Assembly (NCBI RefSeq): GCF_964340395.1
Contig: NC_135554.1
Span: 17,216,592-17,280,591 of the forward strand
Length of the DNA: 64,000 nucleotides
From: Glandiceps talaboti
Lineage: Eukaryota > Hemichordata > Enteropneusta > Spengelidae
Reading direction: 5' to 3'
Below, one piece after another: positions 57,160 through 64,000 of this stretch. The number at the start of each line of letters is the position of its first letter. Positions within the stretch are counted from its first letter, which is position 1. Made by a program: the position numbers and the translations under genes. Under the pieces are notes generated by a model. That model saw nothing but the letters and a program-made list of their open reading frames with translations, searched no databases and had not been told where the DNA came from.

Positions 57160-57222
57160 AAATCGAGATTCGAACCCATGACCTCTTGACTACTAATCTT
57201 GACCATTACATCACAGGGAGAC
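57160..57222 (-). mobile_element. tRNA-like SINE head
   Basis: On the minus strand an A-box-like segment (GTGATGTAATGGTCAAGA) is followed by a perfect B-box, GGTTCGAATC (57167-57176). The intact cloverleaf of a tRNA gene is not evident, so a SINE or decayed tRNA is more likely. Confidence 0.4.
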
Positions 57223-57836
57223 TGTTAATTTTTTTTTCGTTGAAATATTTGAACAGGGGAGGATCATATTTTAGTGAAAGAAAACTGAGTGAGGGTCACT
57301 TTTGAGCACAGCAGACTAGGGGAATGGTCACATGACTATGGAAGTATGACGTATTGATGTTTTGGTGACCTGTAAGTTCCAGAATGTGCTATGAATAAAA
57401 AGCGACTCAATTTGAATCAAATTTCTGTATAATGTTCAATGCAATAAAAACTAAATCCAACGAGGGCATTATAACGTTACGTGCTCTCGGAAGATTTACG
57501 CAAAAAATAACCTAGTGACGTCATAGAAGTGAACAGAGTTTTGTTCTCTTTCCCCAGGAAAGCCATCCGTTGAAATGTCAAAAGCTCATGTACACAGCAG
57601 GTATTTCACCCCTATTCATTTTAAAGGTTTCTAAATTACTGTATCTTCATACAATGCACACACATGACTTGCAACACACGAAGAAATCGTTCCTCATTAA
57701 GGAAGTCTTAAGTACATATTGCTCTCGTTGTACACGACAAACAGTTTAACAGACTACATTAAGAGTCGACATTACAATTCGTATAGGGCAACAACAACGC
57801 TGAGAGGAAATACAAATAATGTTGTGATAAAAATAC

Positions 57837-58020
57837 TGTATGTATGTATGTATGTATGTATGTATGTATGTATGTATGTATGTATGTATGTATGTATGTA
57901 TGTATGTATGTATGTATGTTTGTATGTATGTATGTATGTATGTATGTATGTATGTATGTATGTATGTATGTATGTATGTATGTATGTATGTATGTATGTA
58001 TGTATGTATGTATGTATGTG

Positions 58021-58052
<32 letters not shown>

Positions 58053-58064
58053 TGTATGTATGTA

Positions 58065-58099
<35 letters not shown>

Positions 58100-58280
58100 A
58101 TGTATGTATGTATGTATGTATGTATGTATGTATGTATGTCAATTCTCTGTTCTGACCGTTCATATATACATTGTTTATCATGAGATATGATATGATATGA
58201 TGTGATATGATATGGTATGATATGATATTATATGATATGATATGATATGATATGATATGATATGTGACATTACATGTTAT
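57837..58280. repeat. (TATG)n tract and TGATA-rich tail
   Basis: About 300 bp of TATG units (57837-58139) include a short TG block at about 58066-58083. A second tract of ATGAT/GATAT pentamers follows at about 58176-58265. Long ORFs in several frames here are repeat artefacts. Confidence 0.95.
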
Positions 58281-58467
58281 GTTATATGATATGACATGAC
58301 GTGGTATGCTGTGCGGTGTGGTGTGGTGTGATACGGTGTACACAGGATTGATAAAATGAACAATTTAAAGGTTTGGTATTCTGAAACTATGCTGGTAGCG
58401 TTGTGAATTTACAAAGTGACTCACTCAAGAAGTCATAATAAGGACTGGAATTGTAGAAACACATTAC

Positions 58468-59345
58468 AACTTCAGACATCAGACCGTGGACGAATGGAAC
58501 CTGTTACAAATAGGTAAAGTAAACAAATGGATTGGATTAATAACACTTGGCTCAGGATGTTGGAAGTACAGAGACTTGTATTACATTCCATCATTTGATA
58601 ACAGTTTTATGGCCACTTTACATAATTGTTCACGTTCACAAGCAAATTTCCAGTTCCCTTGTCTATCTGCTAGACCTTGGATGTTCTTCAGATAAAATAT
58701 GACACACAACCGAACATTGCTATCGAGGATGGAACATCCAAGGTCTAGCAAATGTCATTAGGATATAAATAACTGCCAATCAGAGAACCGCATTAGCGAC
58801 AAGCACAAACAGAGGACAATAGCTAAGTTTCCATGCATATTCATCTTAAGGAGGGGCTTGTAAAAATAACCACCAATGCGTTAACTGAAATGTGTGAATG
58901 ACAACGTCTACACACTCATCAAACACAATTACCATAAACTGATAAGACATAGTAGTGACGTAATATCTGCATGCAGAAATTGAATATATTAAAGCATATA
59001 TATTCATACATGGCCCAACCCACCGCTTAACATAATCTCAATGGAATGTCCGGTCTGAAAATGACATTTGCTAGACTGTTCGGGCAAGCCTTCACTGCGA
59101 ACTTCGTTCGCTTATAGTATCGAAGGAAAGCCCGAACGTCTAGCAGCAAGACTACAGTTCCCTTTGCATTTCATGTACATTTAAAGAGGCCATGAATCTG
59201 TTCTCATTAAATGATGGAATGTAATACAAGTCTCTGCTGTTCCAACATCCTGTGCACAGTAGTATTACTCCAATTCAGTTGTTTACTTTCCTTGTTTGTA
59301 ACAGGTTCCATTCGTCCACAGTCTGGTGTCGGCAGTTGTATATGC
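58468..59345. mobile_element. Palindromic element interrupted by fold-back copy C
   Basis: The left arm at about 58468-58640 (GTGGACGAATGGAACCTGTT, GACTTGTATTACATTCCATC) is repeated inverted at about 59170-59340 (GATGGAATGTAATACAAGTC, AACAGGTTCCATTCGTCCAC). The arms are about 170 bp. The fold-back element at 58659-59154 sits at its centre, so this element is older than the insertion. Confidence 0.82.
58659..59154. mobile_element. Fold-back element copy C
   Basis: This 496-bp copy of the family at 43802-44320 lies in the opposite orientation. It is flanked by CAGTTCCC (58651-58658 and 59155-59162). Its ends are TCTATCTGCTAGACC and GTCTAGCAGCAAGACTA. Confidence 0.85.
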
Positions 59346-60889
59346 GACACATAAAAAGTTGTTCTAAAAAAGAGAATCACCCTATTCTATAATTGTACAT
59401 GTAACGTACAATATGATCACCTCAATGTATAGTCCCTGTCTTCACAAACTTACCTTTCTGTATACTTGTGGTAGCTGGAGCGAATTAAAAGTTTCCTCAA
59501 TGTAATTCACATTCAGGATCCAGTCTCACAGATAAACACCATGGGGTCTTTGTCGTAGGCGGAAATTAATGGTTTAACAGCTTTCAATTGCGTACCTTAC
59601 GTCTGTGATTACAGCATATAAAGTGGTACACCTCACATTAAAGTGAATACTTAAAACACTATTTACAGCGATTACAATGAGATATTATTTCACACATTCT
59701 TCTCCACAAATCTCAAAATCCTATGGAAGGTCCAGTTCCAAATATTACAGAATATCACGCGTGTTCATTTTCCTTTTTTACAAAGTACCACTAATAAAGA
59801 TCAACTTAGTAGACAGCAGATGTTGAAATTACTCATATAATTATAATTATATTCATACAGGAAAACTATTTATTGTAAATCCGCCCGTAGCTAGAACTTT
59901 AATTACTAATGTCATAGCCTTATCGCCATAACCAACATGGCTTTTATTTATATTTTTACATTATCAGTCACATCGCCGTGTAAACTAATATATACTAAAA
60001 TATGGAGGTGCGATCGACGATTTGAAAGATTATAAGCATGATAAAACATTGCACGTTCGTCAGCAGTGAGTATAACATGTGATCATACGGTAGTTCAGAT
60101 GAATAATTTAAAAATCGTATGATTCATTTGTCATCGTGTGAACCGGTTGGAACCGATCGATCTTAGAGTTTGCGGACTACGTCATCTGAAGTGAATAATG
60201 CCGCTTGCTTTTATTTGGAGCCAAAAGATCAGTCGTTTCACCGACGGTGGTGATTGGACGAAAGTAATCACCTCATGATTTGCATATAATAGTGTACATG
60301 TTTTTTTCCGCACTGAATTTATAAACACTCCGCCCATTGTACCACTGAACCGTTCATCGCATGATTTTTTGTTTTCGAAATCTGCGTACTATTTAGAACG
60401 TCTCCCCTTATTCGACACAGGCCTTTGACAAAAATTAATTCAAGAAGACTACATTACTCGCAGAATGACGAGGATCATAGGTCGCGGTGGGGGGGGGGGT
60501 GTACTCCCATAGAAAGATACGAGTATATGTGTCGCCTAAATGGGTTACTTTTTCATGAAAAATCCCTAAATATGGGTATCCTACCAACAAAATCAGGAAC
60601 TACCCTGGAGAAATGACTCGGCGTCAAATCTTCATCAATATCCATAAGTATATTCAGGTTTTAAATATTTTTTATTTTTTACTTTATTTATTTATTTATT
60701 TTTAATGAGGGCAAAAATAGTTGACGAAACAACTAATCGAGTTTTGTCCTCAGAGAAAAAAAACAAAAAAACAACAACAAAGCAAAACAAAACAAAACAA
60801 AAACATACATATCACACAAATCCGGAGAAGTATTTAACTAAATTCGGAAACAATGACAAATCTTAAAAGAAAGAACAAAATGGTAAATA
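59346..60889. other. Intergenic, no gene seen
   Basis: AT-rich sequence with a poly-G run (about 60488), a TTTA tract (about 60680-60703) and an AAAAC tract (about 60762-60802). No exon with recognisable similarity was found. Confidence 0.4.
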
Positions 60890-62186
60890 AAGTGCGTTCG
60901 TTTGCACAGTCACTGTCCTAACGTTGACCATAGTAAATGACTGTATAAAAACATTCACATACACCCAGTTTCTTTCCATGAAACTAGATTTCAATAAAGA
61001 TTGTCATCGAACTCAATTTCCAATGAGAATTCCGATTGTTTGATCTCTGATAACCCACGACCACCCGTAACCCCACTTTTCATATTTATAATGCCTTTAA
61101 TCAGGAATGTTTATGTTTGTTCCTATGAAGACAAAGGCTTTACAATAAAAACATGACGTAGGAGGCGGAGATTAGTACTTCTAAATGTCATATGCGTCCA
61201 TAGAGTATAGCCCAAGGTGTCATTAGACTCCAACTTGATGAATAGAAGTTGACAGTTACCTGTAACTATTACATTAGCACCTTGTGAGTATTTGGTTAAG
61301 CATGTCATGAAGGTAAACTTTAGTATGACCACGAAGGAAAAAACATGCAGACTTCTGGCAGTCCAAAAGCGTCAACAGGATTGCCCAGTCAGTAATCAGA
61401 CGAGTGGAGCGTGGGTGAAACTCATTTTGAGGTCGACGACACCATTCAGAAGATCTCTGATGCCAAAATATTTCATGTCCTATCTTTCAAAAGATATGCA
61501 AATCTTTTAAACAAGATTGTGTCCTATTAAATTAATCTGGACACGCAAGTTGTACAGTTTCTATCAAATTGAACGTTGTAGATTGATGGCAGTTTTTACT
61601 CATTGGATGGAGGATAACACAAAGTGATTCCTACATATCTCCTTTCTATCTATCTAGTAGTATTAGTTTTGTGGTGAGACTCAGGTTCACATTGGGAAGT
61701 CGAAGTCGTACACTGTCATCAACATGAATCCAAATATTAGTACAGGGCAGTATACAGTGACTATTTGAAATTTGAGCTATAATAAAAAAAATCAAGCATT
61801 ATGCCCCAAACCTCCTATTGCACAGATGACGTGTTCTTTTCTTGCTCCTTTCAACAAGGAATAGATTATTTCTCGTGACATATCGGTTTTGTCATTTGCT
61901 ATTTTCTCAATGATCAGACAATTTTTAATTTGCATCATATATTTTTTAGTAGTAGTTATTAACCAAAAAGTCATCTAATCATACCACTAGAAGGTATATC
62001 GATCACAACTCCTTTAACGACATGAAATATGAATTATGAAAAGTAGGACTACAGTGGTCTTAGATTGTCAGCGATCAAACAATCGGAATTCTCATTGGAA
62101 ATTGGGTTCGGTGACAATCAATCAATTTCATGTACATGGTGATCTGTCACTGCGCACGTGCAATCACCGTAAACGAACGCACTTTT
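60890..62186. mobile_element. 1.3-kb element with long inverted ends
   Basis: The outer ends AAGTGCGTTCGTTT and AAACGAACGCACTT face each other. Inside, CAATTTCCAATGAGAATTCC with CGATTGTTTGATC at about 61014-61050 is matched inverted at about 62068-62106. The arms are about 130-165 bp with gaps. The interior ORFs (61123, 61292, 61792) are short and unrecognised. Confidence 0.65.
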
Positions 62187-62213
62187 AAAAAAAACTTGAA
62201 TGTTGTTAATAAA

Positions 62214-62610
62214 GGGCGAGATCATATTCAATAGTTCAATGTAGGATAAAAAAAACTGAATTCATTTACAGGGGTGGGGTTCTCATCCAATAAAAACGCA
62301 CTTTCAATGGAATCTGTTTTGTACCCCTAAATACAAATATTTTTTTTTTAAAAATGGCATTGAGAAATGGAAGAATTTTCACTGTAATAGTAAATGCATG
62401 GCACTAAAATAAAGTAAAGTGTCAACAAAAGAACTATTTTTTTCCCACTGGCTTTGTATTCATAGCACTGCATACTAAGGTACTACATTCGATTTGAAAT
62501 TGATTGTGCTGTCTGAAACATTTTCAATTTAGTTCGAAGAGGGTGGTGGGTCTGAGGCTTAACTCAAAGAATTTAGTTTTTTATCCAACAATGAACTATT
62601 GATCTCGCCC
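62214..62610. mobile_element. MITE with GGGCGAGATCA ends
   Basis: The left GGGCGAGATCATATTCAATA and the right TTGATCTCGCCC are inverted. The pairing extends through AGTTCAATGTAGGAT and ATCCAACAATGAACT. The flanking pentamer ATAAA is present on both sides (62209-62213 and 62611-62615). A possible solo end occurs at about 37566 (GGGCGAGATTCA). Confidence 0.75.
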
Positions 62611-62615
62611 ATAAA

Positions 62616-64000
62616 AGACAGAATACATGTGAGTACACACACACACACAGGCAGCTCGGTTGGTTAGGTTTCGTCGTCTAGTCAAGTATCCTACCCAGAG
62701 AATGGATCTCGATTTGCATATTAAACTGCTATGACAGGTTAACTTCAATAGTGAGACCTGTCATGGCTTCTCAGTATCCTCAGGTTGTCACACTAGTCTA
62801 ATGTTGACGCTCATAATCATAAAAATATACAATTTTTGGTTGTATTTGAAAAGCAATATGATTAGAATGTAATGTTATGGCTGTACTACTACGGTATTTA
62901 CCGCCTCCCATGACGTCAAAGATCTTTGGTCCTTACTCGGTGAAAAGCTAACATGCGGGTACTATATCACGAGTGAATTCACTTGTGTAACCTCTTCGTT
63001 TATTTTGCCACTAACCGATAATACACGAAGTGTATGGTGTATTTGTATCTTAGGAATTTAATTCACGGTTTCTAAATTACTTGGCGGAAAGCAATTTGTC
63101 CTAACAATCAAGTTAATGCATTGAATGTAAGGCAATACGTTGTCGATAGCATACCCGTAAGACTTAGTGGTTGTCATCCACGGAGTGTCAATAACCTCTA
63201 ACCAAATATTAAATGTTTCATCACTTTATGAGGTCTATTACAAACAGTATAAAACTATCTAAAATACTGTATTGTTTTACTGATTTGTTAGGACTCAAAT
63301 AACAAAAAATGGGTTAAATTCCTGAAAAAGTTTGACCCACAGTTTTTTTTCAATTCACCATTGATTAGTGAATAAAGGGTATCTGATTATTACATGATAT
63401 CAATTGTACCAACGACCATGTAACGTATTGTAAGAGTCATGCATTGATGGTACCGGTAATACAACTGAACTTAATACAATATGGTTGGGGCCACTTTCAG
63501 CGTCTCTCCCACAATCATATTTCTAACCGTTTGGTTTTAAATTCGTTAAAGAAATTTACTGATCTGACAACACACAAGTTAAAAATCAACACCTTGTAAT
63601 GTCAAATAGTTTGTCTTTAAAAAAAAAGAAGACTGTCAATCTCTCTACAGTGACTGTCCATGGTTGGGGTTGAGAATTAATTGATTGCTTTGGCAATTTT
63701 TTGATTTTTCAAACGTGATTAAAACAGGAGGATTGATTTCTTGAATATTTTGAGTGAGGTTTGATTGTAATATTTAGCTTTAAATTAGTATCTTATTTGA
63801 CTTAAAGCTGGTTGACAACTTGAAGAGATCGAAGCGATGTACAATCAATCAAACGTCAACAAAAGACACCTACCGTCTTGAAAAGGTATTAGAAAGTGGT
63901 TTTGAAAGTGTCGTGAAAACATAGCTATTGTTCCACTAGATCGTTCAATATTCAGAGAAGAAAGTATATCCCAGGCTGTCATTCAGCAACGTAAAAATCG
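62616..64000. other. Intergenic, no gene seen
   Basis: Nothing recognisable as an exon was found on either strand. A small inverted repeat (CTATGACAGGT and ACCTGTCATGG) lies at about 62730-62768. The sequence is AT-rich. Confidence 0.4.

Larger units (their letters stand above)
53612..57330. mobile_element. Long inverted-repeat region with a Harbinger-like left end
   Basis: The left edge is TAA followed by GGGAGCCTTCAG, as in the element at 42861. Arm sequences at about 53640-54010 (GACCCTCCCC, then CCACCATGTT, TTTAAAGGCATTGATTATTT and CTGAAGGCCACGAACTCCC) reappear inverted and in mirrored order at about 57000-57330. The spacer of about 3 kb includes two other MITEs (55429, 56710). The right terminus was not recognised. 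The plus-strand ORF at 53866-54048 lies inside the arm and is not a gene. Confidence 0.45.

Noticed and set aside
57160-57222. A functional tRNA gene
   Set aside because: The B-box is perfect, but I cannot pair an acceptor stem or anticodon arm, and the segment lies inside a repeat region; a SINE is more likely.
57719-58343. 154- to 194-codon ORFs of MYVC/IHTY repeats
   Set aside because: TATG microsatellite artefact.

Overview
This is metazoan nuclear DNA. The genes are split by GT-AG introns, the base composition is AT-rich, and microsatellites and short palindromic (MITE-like) elements are dense. Protein similarity and gene content suggest a marine invertebrate, perhaps an invertebrate deuterostome such as a hemichordate or cephalochordate. 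That placement is an inference. I see no bacterial, viral or organellar genes and no transposase or reverse transcriptase ORF.

Left part (about 0.8-28.8 kb): two mitotic genes lie head to head. HAUS3, an augmin subunit, runs on the minus strand from codon 1 at 12595 to its stop at 795. It has 13 coding exons whose phases all join, giving 622 aa. CENPC, the inner-kinetochore scaffold, runs on the plus strand from about 13376 to its stop at 28113. It also has 13 coding exons and gives about 1387 aa, with the CENP-C motif and the C-terminal cupin. The start codons are about 0.8 kb apart, so a shared promoter is likely. One protein builds spindle microtubules and the other builds the kinetochore they attach to. 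The introns carry several tandem arrays. A 33-bp minisatellite in HAUS3 begins exactly at a 5' splice site and repeats the donor motif in nearly every unit.

Middle part (28.8-48.1 kb): about 19 kb with no gene I can support. It holds microsatellites and a series of palindromic elements. These include a fold-back family with 9-bp target-site duplications, a Harbinger-like element flanked by TTA, and several hairpin elements.

Right part (48.1-64 kb): a complete two-exon TGF-beta superfamily ligand lies on the minus strand (codon 1 at 51821, stop at 48746; 395 aa, RRRR cleavage site, nine-cysteine mature domain). Starting 368 bp away on the other strand is a likely first coding exon of a membrane-anchored protein (52190-52303). 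Its remaining exons were not found. From 52.3 to 64 kb I see only repeats: MITEs, a (TATG)n tract, a nested palindrome and long inverted repeats.
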